Assembly: GCF_000225505.1 (NCBI RefSeq) | Contig: NZ_BACI01000097.1 | Coordinates: forward strand, 124,001 to 188,000 | From: Gordonia alkanivorans NBRC 16433 | GTDB taxonomy: Bacteria > Actinomycetota > Actinomycetes > Mycobacteriales > Mycobacteriaceae | DNA length: 64,000 nt | Direction: 5' to 3' | Shown: positions 1 through 8,974 of the stretch, in pieces | How the letters are laid out: the number at the start of each line of letters is the position of its first letter | How positions within the stretch are numbered: the first letter of the stretch is position 1 | The notes under the pieces: model-generated | What the model was told of the DNA's origin: nothing | What the model saw: only the letters and a program-made list of their open reading frames with translations | Database searches by the model: none | Position numbers and translations under genes: made by a program

Positions 1-444
1 CAGCAGGTGTCGGTGACCCCGCAGTACTCCAGTCCCGCCCCCGGTGGCAGCAGTCAGATCAGCGGCTACATGGCGACCAACTCCATCCGCGTCACGATCC
101 GCGACATCTCCAAAGCCTCCACGGTCCTGAGCGCAGCCGCCACCGCGGGCGGCGACAACACCCGGATCAGCAACGTCTCCTTCACCATCGACGACGACTC
201 GCAGCTCCTCAAGGAGGCCCGGGAAGCGGCGTTCGACGACGCCCGCGGCCGCGCCGAGCAGTACGCCTCGCTTGCCGACGACTCACTCGGCAAGGTGCTG
301 ACCATCAAGGAGACGACCAGCGGTCAGGAACAGCCCGCCTCTCCCGGCACCTTCGAGCGCGACGTCGCCGCGTCGCCCGTGCCCATCGAGCCCGGCGAGC
401 AGGAGCTGACCTTCACGGTCACGGTGACCTTCGGGCTCAACTGA
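1..444 (+). CDS. SIMPL domain (DUF541) protein, C-terminal part
   Basis: The reading frame is open from the first base of the window, so the true start lies upstream and only the last ~147 codons are present. The visible part looks like the second half of a SIMPL/DUF541 domain: a TGYxATNS-like stretch (SGYMATNSIRVTIRD), then an Ala/Arg-rich helix (AREAAFDDARGRAEQYASLA), then LGKVLTIKE and a final beta strand (ELTFTVTVTFGLN). Family members are periplasmic or cell-envelope proteins of unclear biochemical role. A GTG at position 7 could be taken for a start but falls inside the conserved domain, so it is not the real one. No signal peptide can be judged because the N-terminus is missing. Confidence 0.75.
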   Translation, partial: QQVSVTPQYSSPAPGGSSQISGYMATNSIRVTIRDISKASTVLSAAATAGGDNTRISNVSFTIDDDSQLLKEAREAAFDDARGRAEQYASLADDSLGKVLTIKETTSGQEQPASPGTFERDVAASPVPIEPGEQELTFTVTVTFGLN

Positions 445-590
445 GCGCTGAGAAGCGCCCCTCAGAGGCACCCTCGGCAGCGCCGCCGGCGGCACAGTGT
501 CGTCGGACGGTCTGTGGAGGGCGTACTTCGGGGATGGTTTTCAGGGTCCGCCCCTGGGTACCCGACCACGGTCGACCGAAGGAGATAGTC

Positions 591-1091
591 ATGACGGGTT
601 TCCGAGCACGCGCTCTCAGCACCACCGCCCTGGCGGCCGCCGCAGTGTTCGCAACACTGGCGGTCTCGGCACCGGCCGATGCCGCTCAGACCAAGTCGCT
701 GATGATCGAGGGCGAACTCGAGATCGCAGACCTCGACCTCCTCGCGATCAAGGCCGTGGGCGCCACGAACGCGGAGGGTAAGACCACCGGCACCTACGAA
801 GCCACGCTGCTGGCCGGCGACGACGACAATCCCCTGCCGTTCAAGGTCAAGGGACCGATCACCTGCATCCACACCGACGGCGACACCGCGTCCCTGGTCT
901 ATCCCATCAGCGCGACCGACCCGAATCTGATCCCCGCCCCGTTGCAGGACGCGCTCGCCGTGCAGATCACGGTGCGAAAGGGCGATCCGAGCAAGGTCGG
1001 GGTGAACGGTCCTGCACCAACCGGTTCGTTCAGCGGATGTGAGCCCGCGGCGACTCCTTACGAGTTCGACGGCGACATCGAGATCAAGTAG
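591..1091 (+). CDS. Small secreted protein of unknown function
   Basis: 166 residues from the ATG at 591, which has a good ribosome binding site (gaaggag, 578-584); an in-frame ATG at 534 would put a long non-signal stretch in front. The N-terminus is a typical Sec signal peptide: Arg-rich start, Ala-rich core, and probable cleavage after APADA. The mature part starts AQTKSLMIEGELEIADLD and is acidic, with two cysteines (in ITCIH and SGCEP) that could form one disulfide. I recognise no domain. It stands alone between the SIMPL gene and dtd. Function unknown. Confidence 0.75.
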   Translation: MTGFRARALSTTALAAAAVFATLAVSAPADAAQTKSLMIEGELEIADLDLLAIKAVGATNAEGKTTGTYEATLLAGDDDNPLPFKVKGPITCIHTDGDTASLVYPISATDPNLIPAPLQDALAVQITVRKGDPSKVGVNGPAPTGSFSGCEPAATPYEFDGDIEIK

Positions 1092-1145
1092 CCGCGTCGC
1101 CCACCTGCTCCGGTAAGGGACCATTCAGCCTGGCATCCTGGGTCG

Positions 1146-1595
1146 GTGCGAGCCGTCATCCAGCGAGTAAGCGAAGCCCGCGTGACCGTCGACGGTGAGA
1201 TCGTCGGCGAACTCGACATCCCGGCCGGCGGGTCCGGCATCGTCGCCCTCGTCGGCGCCACCCACGACGACACCCCCGACCACGCCGCGAAACTCGCCGA
1301 CAAGATCTGGCGCCTGCGGATCTTCAACGGCGACGACGGACCCGAGAAGGCGGCCGCCGACATCGACGCACCGATCCTGGTCATCAGCCAGTTCACCCTG
1401 TACGCCAACACCGCCAAGGGACGCCGGCCGTCGTGGAACGCCGCCGCCCCGGGCCCGGTGGCCGAGCCGCTCGTCGACGCGGTCGCCGCTGCCCTGCGCG
1501 ACGCCGGGGCCACCGTCGCCACCGGACGGTTCGGGGCGAACATGCAGGTGAGCCTGGTCAACGACGGGCCGGTCACCCTGATCCTCGACGTCTGA
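1146..1595 (+). CDS. dtd: D-aminoacyl-tRNA deacylase
   Basis: 149 residues, the usual length for DTD. It hydrolyses D-amino acids mischarged on tRNA (and Gly from tRNA-Ala), a cytosolic proofreading step. Diagnostic motifs are the SQFTLYA active-site strand near residue 80 and the C-terminal NDGPVT containing the cross-subunit Gly-cisPro element. The start is MRAVIQRV from a GTG at 1146, the conserved DTD N-terminus. It sits 54 bp after the secreted protein gene and 16 bp before fdhD on the same strand, so dtd and fdhD may be co-transcribed although their functions are unrelated. Confidence 0.95.
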   Translation: MRAVIQRVSEARVTVDGEIVGELDIPAGGSGIVALVGATHDDTPDHAAKLADKIWRLRIFNGDDGPEKAAADIDAPILVISQFTLYANTAKGRRPSWNAAAPGPVAEPLVDAVAAALRDAGATVATGRFGANMQVSLVNDGPVTLILDV

Positions 1596-1611
1596 CGACT
1601 AGGGTCGAACC

Positions 1612-2469
1612 GTGGGACGAATAACCGCACGACGCCGCGTCACCCGCATCCGACGCGATGCGGCCCCGACGCAGCGTGCCGACACCCTCGCCGTCGAGGA
1701 ACCGTTGGAGATCCGCGTGGGCGGTCGGCAGCTGAGCGTCACCATGCGTACCCCCGGCCACGATTTCGAACTCGTGGCCGGATACCTCGTCTCCGAGGGT
1801 CTCATCATCGCCGGCAGCGACTACTCCACCGCGCGGTACTGCGCGGGTACCGACTCCACCGGCGCGAACACCTACAACGTCGTCGACGTCTCGCTGGCCG
1901 CCCACGTTCGGCCGCCCGCATCCGGCGTCGTCCGCCACAACACCATGACCAGTGCCTGTGGTGTCTGCGGGAAGGACAGCATCGAGTCCGTCCACACCGC
2001 GTCGGCCCACGACCCGGCGGCTGACACCTTGACCGTCGACGTCGACACGCTGCTGGGTCTCCCCGACCGTCTACGCGTCGAGCAGGACGTCTTCGACAAG
2101 ACCGGCGGGCTCCACGCGGCGGCGCTCTTCGACGCCGACGGCGAACTGCTCGTCGTCCGTGAGGACGTGGGCCGGCACAACGCCGTCGACAAGGTCGTCG
2201 GCTGGGCGGTCCTCGCCGACCGACTCCCATTGACCGGCACCGTCCTCCAGGTTTCCGGCCGGGCGAGCTTCGAACTGGTGCAGAAGGCCGCGATGGCGGG
2301 CATCCCGATGCTGAGCGCGGTGTCGGCGCCGTCCTCGCTCGCCGCCGATCTCGCCGACGAGCTCGGCATCACCCTGATCGGGTTCTCCCGCGGCGAGTCG
2401 ATGGTGGTCTATACGCGGCCGGATCGGGTCGTCGCCGTCGACGAACACGCCGGGATCGTCACGAGTTGA
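1612..2469 (+). CDS. fdhD: Formate dehydrogenase accessory sulfurtransferase FdhD
   Basis: 285 residues from a GTG start. FdhD passes sulfur from a cysteine desulfurase to the molybdenum bis-MGD cofactor of formate dehydrogenase. The CxxC sulfur-relay motif is visible in SACGVCGKDS, followed by DKTGGLHAAALF and the EDVGRHNAVDKVVG block typical of the family. No formate dehydrogenase is in the window. The Mo-bisMGD enzyme NarGHI lies 16 kb away, but FdhD is not normally required for it. The last 11 bp overlap the convergent end of ugpC. Confidence 0.93.
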   Translation: MGRITARRRVTRIRRDAAPTQRADTLAVEEPLEIRVGGRQLSVTMRTPGHDFELVAGYLVSEGLIIAGSDYSTARYCAGTDSTGANTYNVVDVSLAAHVRPPASGVVRHNTMTSACGVCGKDSIESVHTASAHDPAADTLTVDVDTLLGLPDRLRVEQDVFDKTGGLHAAALFDADGELLVVREDVGRHNAVDKVVGWAVLADRLPLTGTVLQVSGRASFELVQKAAMAGIPMLSAVSAPSSLAADLADELGITLIGFSRGESMVVYTRPDRVVAVDEHAGIVTS

Positions 2470-3571
2470 GGTCGTGGCGCAGCGGATCGTCGAGTGCGGC
2501 ACCGGTGACCGGGTCGAACCAGTAGGTCTCGGAGGGCTCCGGCACCAGACCGACCACGTCACCGACATCGATCGTGCGTCGATGGTCGACGCGAACGACG
2601 ATACGGCTGTTCCGCAGCGGGACATCGGCACTGCAGTAGACGAACTGTTCGGCGCCGAGTTCCTCGACCAGATCAACCGTCCCGCGCAGCGCCCCGTCGT
2701 GCGAGACCGTCGAGACCGTCCACGATTCGGCGCGGAGTCCGACGACCACCTCCGCGGAGTTCGCAGCGGCGAGGACGGAGTCGGGCACCGGTAGGTGTGC
2801 CGCGCCCAGACGCACGACACCGTCGTCGATGCGGCCGTTGATCAGACACATCTGCGGCGACCCCATGAACGATGCGACGAACAGATTCGACGGCCTGGAG
2901 TAGATCTCCCGCGGAGTGCCCACCTGCTGCAACACACCATGGTCGAGGACGGCCACCCGGTGTCCCATGGTCATCGCCTCGATCTGGTCGTGTGTCACGT
3001 ACAGCGTCGTGACACCCAGTTCCCGCTGCATCGCGGCGATCTGCGCGCGGGTGCTGACCCGCAGCTTCGCGTCGAGGTTGGACAACGGCTCGTCCATGCA
3101 GAAGACCTTGGGACGCCGGACGATCGCACGTCCCATCGCCACCCGCTGCCGTTGTCCCCCCGACAGTTTGGCGGGCTTCCGGTCGAGAAGATGTGCGATG
3201 TCGAGCATTTCGGCGACTTCGGCCACACGCTTGCCGGTGTCGGGCTTGCTCATACCGGCATTGCGGAGGGCAAAGCCCATGTTGTCGGCGACCGTCATGT
3301 TCGGGTACAGCGCATAGTTCTGGAACACCATTGCGACGTCGCGCGCCTTGGGGGCCATCCCGACGACGTCGACGCCGTCGATCAGGATGGCCCCCGATTC
3401 GACCGACTCCAGGCCCGCGACCATCCGGAGGCTGGTCGACTTACCGCAACCCGACGGGCCGACGAGCACCATGAACTCGCCGTCGGCGACGTCGAGATCG
3501 AGCGAATCCACCGCGGGTGGTAGGTCGTCGGCGAACCGCCGGGTCGCCGCGTCGAAGGTCACTGAAGCCAT
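2459..3571 (-). CDS. ugpC: Sugar-phosphate/glycerophosphodiester ABC importer, ATPase
   Basis: 370-residue ABC ATPase of the MalK/UgpC class. Walker A GPSGCGKST (~residues 39-47), Q-loop in FQNYALYPNM, signature LSGGQRQRV, Walker B VFCMDEPLSNLD and the H-loop THD are all present, followed by a C-terminal TOBE-like regulatory region from ~residue 240. It powers the importer made of UgpA, UgpE and UgpB encoded immediately upstream on the same strand (57 bp after ugpB). The order A-E-B-C is the one in Mycobacterium tuberculosis, where the system takes up glycerophosphocholine. Its 3' end overlaps fdhD by 11 bp, so the two operons converge with no spacer. Confidence 0.9.
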   Translation of the reverse strand: MASVTFDAATRRFADDLPPAVDSLDLDVADGEFMVLVGPSGCGKSTSLRMVAGLESVESGAILIDGVDVVGMAPKARDVAMVFQNYALYPNMTVADNMGFALRNAGMSKPDTGKRVAEVAEMLDIAHLLDRKPAKLSGGQRQRVAMGRAIVRRPKVFCMDEPLSNLDAKLRVSTRAQIAAMQRELGVTTLYVTHDQIEAMTMGHRVAVLDHGVLQQVGTPREIYSRPSNLFVASFMGSPQMCLINGRIDDGVVRLGAAHLPVPDSVLAAANSAEVVVGLRAESWTVSTVSHDGALRGTVDLVEELGAEQFVYCSADVPLRNSRIVVRVDHRRTIDVGDVVGLVPEPSETYWFDPVTGAALDDPLRHDLNS

Positions 3572-3628
3572 GAAATTATCGAATCCTGCCCTGTGTCTTG
3601 CTGTCCGAGATGGTTACGGGGTGCGTGA

Positions 3629-4945
3629 TCAGTTCGGCAGCTTGGACTTGATCTGTCCGTCGTAGATCCGCTGCAGCTGCTGCTGCACATCGCCGAGGGT
3701 CTTGGTGACATCGGCGTTGCGCAGACCGATCTGCTCGTAGCCGGTGCCGATCACCTTGTCGGCGCCGGGCAGGAACACCCGGGCGTAATCCTGCGATTTG
3801 GTGTTCGGCAGCTGCTCGATGGCGGTCTTGAAGTTCGGGTTCTCGGCCAGGAACTTCTTCATCGACGGGTCGTCGGCCGCCCCGGTCCGCACCGGCATGT
3901 AACCGACGTTCTGCGAGAAGTACGCGGTGTTGGCGGTGTTGGTGAAGAAGTCGATGAACCTGAGCGCGTTCACCTTCCGCTCATCGGAGATCTTCGCCGG
4001 GATGGCGAGGCCGGCGCCGCCGGTCGGGCAGCCCTTTGTTCCGTCCGGCGCAGGCAGGAAGGCCGTGCCGAAGCTGAACTTGGCATCCTTGGTGACACCG
4101 GAGAGGTCACCGGTCGACGCGATGGTGGACGCGATGATCCCGGCACTGAAGTCGGCGGCGATGTCGTTGGAGATCGCGGCGTACTTGTCCTTGTTGATCG
4201 AGTCGGACAGATACTGCGCGGCCTCTATCGTCTTGGGATCGGTGAACTTCAGGTCCCACCGGTCGGAGTAGGCACCACCGAAGGTCCAGGTGGGACCCTC
4301 GAAGGTCCAGCCCAGGTAGTCGGTGGCGTTACCCCAGCCGTGGGCCTTCTTGCCCGAGCCGACGACCTGCTGGATCCGCGGACCCCACTCACCGAACTCC
4401 TGCCAGCTGGCCGGACCGCGATCGGGCAGTCCGGCCTTCGCCCACACGTCCTTGTTGTAGTAGAACAGCGGCGTCGACCGGGCGTACGGCAACGCCCAGT
4501 GCTGATCATTCCAGTTGTAGTCCTCGACCAGCGAGGCAACATATTCCGAGGTGTTGACCCCGGCCTTGCCGAACAGGTCGTCGAGCGGCGTGATCGCGCC
4601 CTGCAGAGCGAAGTTGAACCACCACACATCCGACAGGACGACGATGTCGGGCACCGATCCGCCGGAGAGCGCCGCATTGAACTTCTGGGCGACCTCTTCG
4701 TAGTTCTTGCCGCCGTCCACGAGCTTCACCTTGATGTCGGGGTTGGCGGCCTCGAACCGGCTGATCAGTTCCTTCTCCACATCGGCCGATTTGCCGGGGT
4801 GATTCGACCAGAAGGTGAGGGTGTTGGCGTCTCCGCCGGCGGAATCGCCCCCGCTGTCTCCGGAACCGGCACAGGCGGCCAGAGTGAGACCGGCGGCTGC
4901 GGCGGCTGCCGCGGCGAGAAAGCCCCGGCGCGAGAGATCGGTCAT
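3629..4945 (-). CDS. ugpB: Glycerophosphodiester-binding lipoprotein UgpB
   Basis: 438 residues when started at the ATG at 4945, which has an aaagggg ribosome binding site. A longer in-frame start at 5014 would precede the signal sequence and overlap ugpE. The N-terminus is a twin-arginine-like signal (LSRRGFLAAA) ending in a lipobox (TLAAC), so this is a membrane-anchored lipoprotein. The mature part is a family 1 solute-binding protein and I recognise the mycobacterial UgpB pattern: FWSNHPGKS near the start, VPDIVVLSDVWWFNFAL, PYARSTPLFYYNKD, PTGGAGLAIPAK and QDYARVFLPG. By analogy it binds glycerophosphocholine-type phosphodiesters rather than free sugars. It lies in the ugpAEBC operon. 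Confidence 0.9.
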   Translation of the reverse strand: MTDLSRRGFLAAAAAAAAGLTLAACAGSGDSGGDSAGGDANTLTFWSNHPGKSADVEKELISRFEAANPDIKVKLVDGGKNYEEVAQKFNAALSGGSVPDIVVLSDVWWFNFALQGAITPLDDLFGKAGVNTSEYVASLVEDYNWNDQHWALPYARSTPLFYYNKDVWAKAGLPDRGPASWQEFGEWGPRIQQVVGSGKKAHGWGNATDYLGWTFEGPTWTFGGAYSDRWDLKFTDPKTIEAAQYLSDSINKDKYAAISNDIAADFSAGIIASTIASTGDLSGVTKDAKFSFGTAFLPAPDGTKGCPTGGAGLAIPAKISDERKVNALRFIDFFTNTANTAYFSQNVGYMPVRTGAADDPSMKKFLAENPNFKTAIEQLPNTKSQDYARVFLPGADKVIGTGYEQIGLRNADVTKTLGDVQQQLQRIYDGQIKSKLPN

Positions 4946-4997
4946 GGTGTCATACCCCTTTGTTCGTTGTTCGTCGGATACGTGGAGCCCGTGCTGG

Positions 4998-5834
4998 TCA
5001 TCCTTTGACCGCACCGGAGGTCAGGCCCTTGATCATCTGGCGTTGCAGTACCAGGAACACGATCAGGATCGGGAGCATCGCCAGGACGGTCGCGGCCATC
5101 ACCGGTCCCCAGTTGGTGACGCCGTCGTTGTTCTGCAGCTGCGTGAGACCTACTGGCAGCGTTGCCACCGAGTAGTCGTCGGCCATCAGGAACGGCCACA
5201 GGTACTCATTCCATTCGTTGACCAGGGTGATGAGCGCGAATGCGACCATGGTCGGGATCGAGATCGGCAGTACGACCCGCAGCAACAGCCGGACATGACC
5301 CGCGCCGTCCATCCGAGCGGCCTCGATGATCTCGGCGGGGATGGACAGAAAGTGGTTGCGCATCAGGAAGGTGCCGAAGGCGACACCGGCGAGCGGGAGG
5401 ATGATGCCGATGAAGGTGTTCCGGAAGCCGAGTTGCGCGACCAGGGAATAGTTGGTGATGACGGTGATCTGATTGGGCACCATCAGCGCTGCGATGATGA
5501 GGATGAACACGACGTTCTTGAAGGGAAACCGCAAGAACACCAGCCCGTAGGCGCTGAGCACGCCCAGGACGAACTTCGCCACGGTCAGGACACACGTGAC
5601 GATGACGGAGTTCCGCAGGAACTGCCCGAACGGCACGGATGTCGTTGCCTCCGTGTAGTTCTCGGGGTGCCAGCTGGACGGCCACCAGACCGCCGGCTGG
5701 ACGTAGATCTCGGAGCGGTCCTTGAACGACGCCAGGACGATCCACACCAAGGGCAGCGCCACCACGACCACCACCAGCGCCATGGCCGCGTAGCCGCAGG
5801 CGGTCACCAGACGATGCCTGCTCACGTCGTTCAT
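4998..5834 (-). CDS. ugpE: ABC importer permease UgpE (MalG type)
   Basis: 278 residues with about six membrane segments. The cytoplasmic EAA loop that docks with the ATPase reads EAARMDGAGHVRLLLRVVLP. This is the MalG-type half of the transmembrane channel, partnering UgpA. Its start (ATG 5834) overlaps the ugpA stop by 4 bp, so the two are translationally coupled and made in equal amounts. The next gene, ugpB, starts 52 bp downstream. Confidence 0.9.
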   Translation of the reverse strand: MNDVSRHRLVTACGYAAMALVVVVVALPLVWIVLASFKDRSEIYVQPAVWWPSSWHPENYTEATTSVPFGQFLRNSVIVTCVLTVAKFVLGVLSAYGLVFLRFPFKNVVFILIIAALMVPNQITVITNYSLVAQLGFRNTFIGIILPLAGVAFGTFLMRNHFLSIPAEIIEAARMDGAGHVRLLLRVVLPISIPTMVAFALITLVNEWNEYLWPFLMADDYSVATLPVGLTQLQNNDGVTNWGPVMAATVLAMLPILIVFLVLQRQMIKGLTSGAVKG

Positions 5835-6748
5835 CGACTCTCCCGATCCATGACACGCACCTGCGCAACGGTGATCACCAGCAGGACGACGAACATGATG
5901 GTCGCGACCGTGGCACCGTAGCCGGCTCGAAAGTTGCGGAACGACTCCTCGTAGACCTGGTAGACCATCGTGGTGGTGCCGTTACCGAGAGGCCCTCCCC
6001 GCGTCATCACGTTGATGATGTCGAAGACCTGTAACGAGTTGAGCATCACGGTGATCGACAGGAAGTACGTCGTCGGACGAAGCTGCGGCAAGAGCACCCG
6101 GCGGAAATGGGTTGCCGCACTGGCACCGTCGATCTGGGCGGCTTCGTCGAGGTCGACCCGTCGCGCCTGCAACGCGGCCAGGTAGATGACGAACGTGTAG
6201 CCGATGTTCTTCCAGAGATAGGTGACCGTCACCATGAACAGCGCCCAGCCGGGCTGCTGGTAGAAGTCCGGTGCCGAGCCGAGGCCGAATCGGGTCATCA
6301 GGTCGTTGATGAGACCGAAATGCGGATCGAAGACGAACTGGAACGCGATGCCGATCGCCGCACCGGAGATCACGAACGGCGCGAAAACCACCGAACGCAC
6401 CAGGTTTCGACCTCGGAGCGCCCGATCGAGCAGCATGGCGAGCACCAGTCCGATCAGCATGCTCCCCGCCACCGCGACGACGGTGAAGACGACGGTGTTC
6501 GAGACGATCGTCCAGGTATCGGAGCGCGTCGCCCACTCCCGGTAGTTCGACCACCCGATGAAGGTTGCCCCCGGCGACGAGATGTTCCAGTCGTAGAACG
6601 ACATTCGGATGTTCTCGATCAAGGGACGGTAGGTGAACACCCCCAAGAGCACGAGATTGGGGCCCACGATCGCCAGAAAGAGCGCATAGGTGCGCCACGG
6701 ACGTCGGCGCCCCACTTGGGGAAGGACTCGTTCGGTGACCGCGGGCAC
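5831..6748 (-). CDS. ugpA: ABC importer permease UgpA (MalF type)
   Basis: 305 residues, about six membrane segments after a basic N-terminus (GRRRPWRTYALFLAI). The EAA loop is EAAQIDGASAATHFRRVLLP. First gene of the minus-strand operon ugpA-ugpE-ugpB-ugpC. The GTG at 6748 gives a sensible N-terminus, but I see no clear ribosome binding site before it, so the start is tentative. The promoter should lie in the 130 bp between this gene and 6879. Confidence 0.88.
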   Translation of the reverse strand: MPAVTERVLPQVGRRRPWRTYALFLAIVGPNLVLLGVFTYRPLIENIRMSFYDWNISSPGATFIGWSNYREWATRSDTWTIVSNTVVFTVVAVAGSMLIGLVLAMLLDRALRGRNLVRSVVFAPFVISGAAIGIAFQFVFDPHFGLINDLMTRFGLGSAPDFYQQPGWALFMVTVTYLWKNIGYTFVIYLAALQARRVDLDEAAQIDGASAATHFRRVLLPQLRPTTYFLSITVMLNSLQVFDIINVMTRGGPLGNGTTTMVYQVYEESFRNFRAGYGATVATIMFVVLLVITVAQVRVMDRESR

Positions 6749-6832
6749 CCGGGGGAGTATTCAGATCGATTCGGACATCCCGCGAACGAGTCGGGGGTGA
6801 TCCGGTGACAACTGGGTGTCCGGTGGGTGTCA

Positions 6833-6869
6833 CAACCGGTACGGTCGTCCAGGTCGAGCGTACCGGTTG
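6833..6869 (-). terminator. Hairpin after the DUF2156 gene
   Basis: A perfect 11-bp inverted repeat: CAACCGGTACG at 6833-6843 and CGTACCGGTTG at 6859-6869, with a 15-nt loop. It begins 10 bp past the stop codon of the minus-strand gene ending at 6879. There is no T-run, as is common for actinobacterial terminators. It also lies upstream of ugpA, so a regulatory role is possible. Confidence 0.5.
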
Positions 6870-6878
6870 CCGGGCGGC

Positions 6879-8972
6879 CTACGCCTCCTTGCCGGCCGCC
6901 GCGAGCTTGAGCAACTGCCCGGCGGTGGCGTCGGGCAGATAGGCGCGCGATACGGCCAAACCGATGCGGGGAAGATCACCTTCGTCGCGAACAGCCAGGT
7001 ACACGGGCTCGTAGCGCGGATTGAACTTCTTCTTGAACGTGTGCAACGACCGGAAGCCGTAGTAAGGTTCGAGCGCTGCGCCGAGCGCGTCGAGCAGTTT
7101 GTCGAGCGGCTCGGGATCGAAATCCCCGGTGCGGGCCAGCGGCGCACCCGACAGCGAGATGAACTGTGCGCCCTCGTCTTTGAACGCGACAGCCGAGGAG
7201 GCGATGAGGTACTCGACGACGGGACCGAAACCGTCGGTCCGGCGCCGCATGATGTCGAGGGTCCAACCCGCAACCCCGCCGCCGGGCCCGTACACGGGGA
7301 GCCACGACAGCACACCGTGGACGTTGCCGTCCGGATCGACGGCGAGGGCGACCCGCACCGCGAGGTCCATCGCCTCCTCCACACTGCCGAGCGTGAAACC
7401 CATCTCCGGTAAGCCCTTGTCCCCCACCCATTCCTCGGAGATGGCGCGGACCTGGGTACGCACGGCGAAGGACTCGTCGGCGAGCGTCACCATCTTCATC
7501 GAGATGTCCTGCTTGCCGGCCTTGTTCATCGCCGACCGCACGTGTTGCCACGGCTTGCCCTTGAACTCGAGGCCGGGCAGGTCGACGATCGTGTCCTCCG
7601 CGATCTGCACGCTGAGCCAGCCGCGTTCGGTGACGATCTCCGATGTCGACGACCCGATGGAGAACCAGCACGGCGTCGCACCGGATCGCTCCGCGAGCTC
7701 GATGAAGGCGTCGACCGCCGCCTTGCCCCGCTCCGGTGCGCACACCGGATCTGCCAGTGCCAGAAGGGTCCCGACGTGGTTCTGGTAGGTGACCACCGAC
7801 TGCCCCGCGGAATCATCCGCACTGCCGGTGAACTGATAGGAGTTCCCGGGCCAGGTCGTCATCCACGACATCGTGCCGCCGCCGTGTTCACGCAGGAGCG
7901 CCCTGACCCGGTCGACCGGGTCGGCGTCGGCGTCATCTCCCGCGCCCACATGCCGCACCCGCCACGGGACGGCGAACGCGAACCGGCCGGGGATCAGGAT
8001 GGCGAGCAACAACGCCCACAGCAATGTGGTTCCCAGTGTCACCGCCCCCTCGGTGGAGACGTCGGTGAAGATGACGAGGACGACCGTCAACACCGTCGCG
8101 ACGACGTTCACTGCGCCGATCACGACCGCGACCCACCAGGCCCAGCGCTTTCCCCGCCGCAGCTGGTCGGCGATCAGCACGTTGATCACCAGACCGATCA
8201 GCATGGTGAACACGGAGGCGTCGCCCGCGTCGGTCGGGCCCAGCGGGCCGTCCCCGGGGAACAGGAAGACCATCAGGTTCGCCGCCGCGATCACCAGCAG
8301 CGCGGCACAGCCCAGCATCCGGACCTCACGCCGAGTGCGCGGCATGTAGCCACGTTCCTTGGTGGCGAAGAACTTCTCCCCGATCACCAGCATGATGACC
8401 GCTGCGAGAACGTATTCGACGGAGGCGAGCGTCCCCTGGAACAGGAAGGCGATGGCGACAACCGCACCCATCAGCACACGCACGCGCAGGCGCCACGGTG
8501 ACCGGACGGTCGCCGAGGCCACCGCGACCGCGGACACGACCAGGGCGCCGACACCGGTCCCCCGCGAATCGGCCAGCTCCTCGGCCCACCGCCAGGAGGT
8601 GACCTCGGTCGACAACAGCCACAGCAGACCGACGGTCAGGAAGCCGGCGACGAGGTGGCCGCCGACGCCGACCAGGATCGCCTTCACGGTGCCCAGTTGC
8701 CACTCGGCCCAACCCATTCCGACGATCACGACCACGAACGCGATGACGTACAGCCACGGGCCGGGTTCGACGAAGGCGGAGCTGATCGGCGTCCACCACT
8801 TGCCCTCACGCAGAGCGGGCAGACCGAAGGCCACCTCGTGATACCAGGCCTTGTCGTTCGCCCGGCTCCAGAGCGACCCGGTCGCCACCCCGACGACCGC
8901 AAGCGCGATGGCGAGCGCGGCGGTGAACGGCAACCGGCGGACAGCAGAGGACCACGACACGTCGAAGTGCAT
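6879..8972 (-). CDS. Membrane protein with C-terminal DUF2156 (MprF-like) domain
   Basis: 697 residues from the ATG at 8972 (MHFDVSWSSAVRRLPF); the longer in-frame start at 9149 lies inside the upstream gene. Roughly residues 15-360 hold many hydrophobic segments arranged like a rhomboid-type membrane domain. After a linker, residues ~380-690 form a soluble GNAT-like DUF2156 domain of the kind found at the C-terminus of phosphatidylglycerol lysyltransferases (GNSYQFTG, WFSIGSS, VHGVLSWLPVYGPGGG, RTGDFDPEP). Family knowledge suggests transfer of an aminoacyl group to a membrane lipid; the substrate here is unknown and no lysyl-tRNA synthetase domain is fused. It starts 2 bp after the stop of the upstream esterase, so the two are translationally coupled. 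Confidence 0.8.
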   Translation of the reverse strand: MHFDVSWSSAVRRLPFTAALAIALAVVGVATGSLWSRANDKAWYHEVAFGLPALREGKWWTPISSAFVEPGPWLYVIAFVVVIVGMGWAEWQLGTVKAILVGVGGHLVAGFLTVGLLWLLSTEVTSWRWAEELADSRGTGVGALVVSAVAVASATVRSPWRLRVRVLMGAVVAIAFLFQGTLASVEYVLAAVIMLVIGEKFFATKERGYMPRTRREVRMLGCAALLVIAAANLMVFLFPGDGPLGPTDAGDASVFTMLIGLVINVLIADQLRRGKRWAWWVAVVIGAVNVVATVLTVVLVIFTDVSTEGAVTLGTTLLWALLLAILIPGRFAFAVPWRVRHVGAGDDADADPVDRVRALLREHGGGTMSWMTTWPGNSYQFTGSADDSAGQSVVTYQNHVGTLLALADPVCAPERGKAAVDAFIELAERSGATPCWFSIGSSTSEIVTERGWLSVQIAEDTIVDLPGLEFKGKPWQHVRSAMNKAGKQDISMKMVTLADESFAVRTQVRAISEEWVGDKGLPEMGFTLGSVEEAMDLAVRVALAVDPDGNVHGVLSWLPVYGPGGGVAGWTLDIMRRRTDGFGPVVEYLIASSAVAFKDEGAQFISLSGAPLARTGDFDPEPLDKLLDALGAALEPYYGFRSLHTFKKKFNPRYEPVYLAVRDEGDLPRIGLAVSRAYLPDATAGQLLKLAAAGKEA

Positions 8973-8974
8973 GG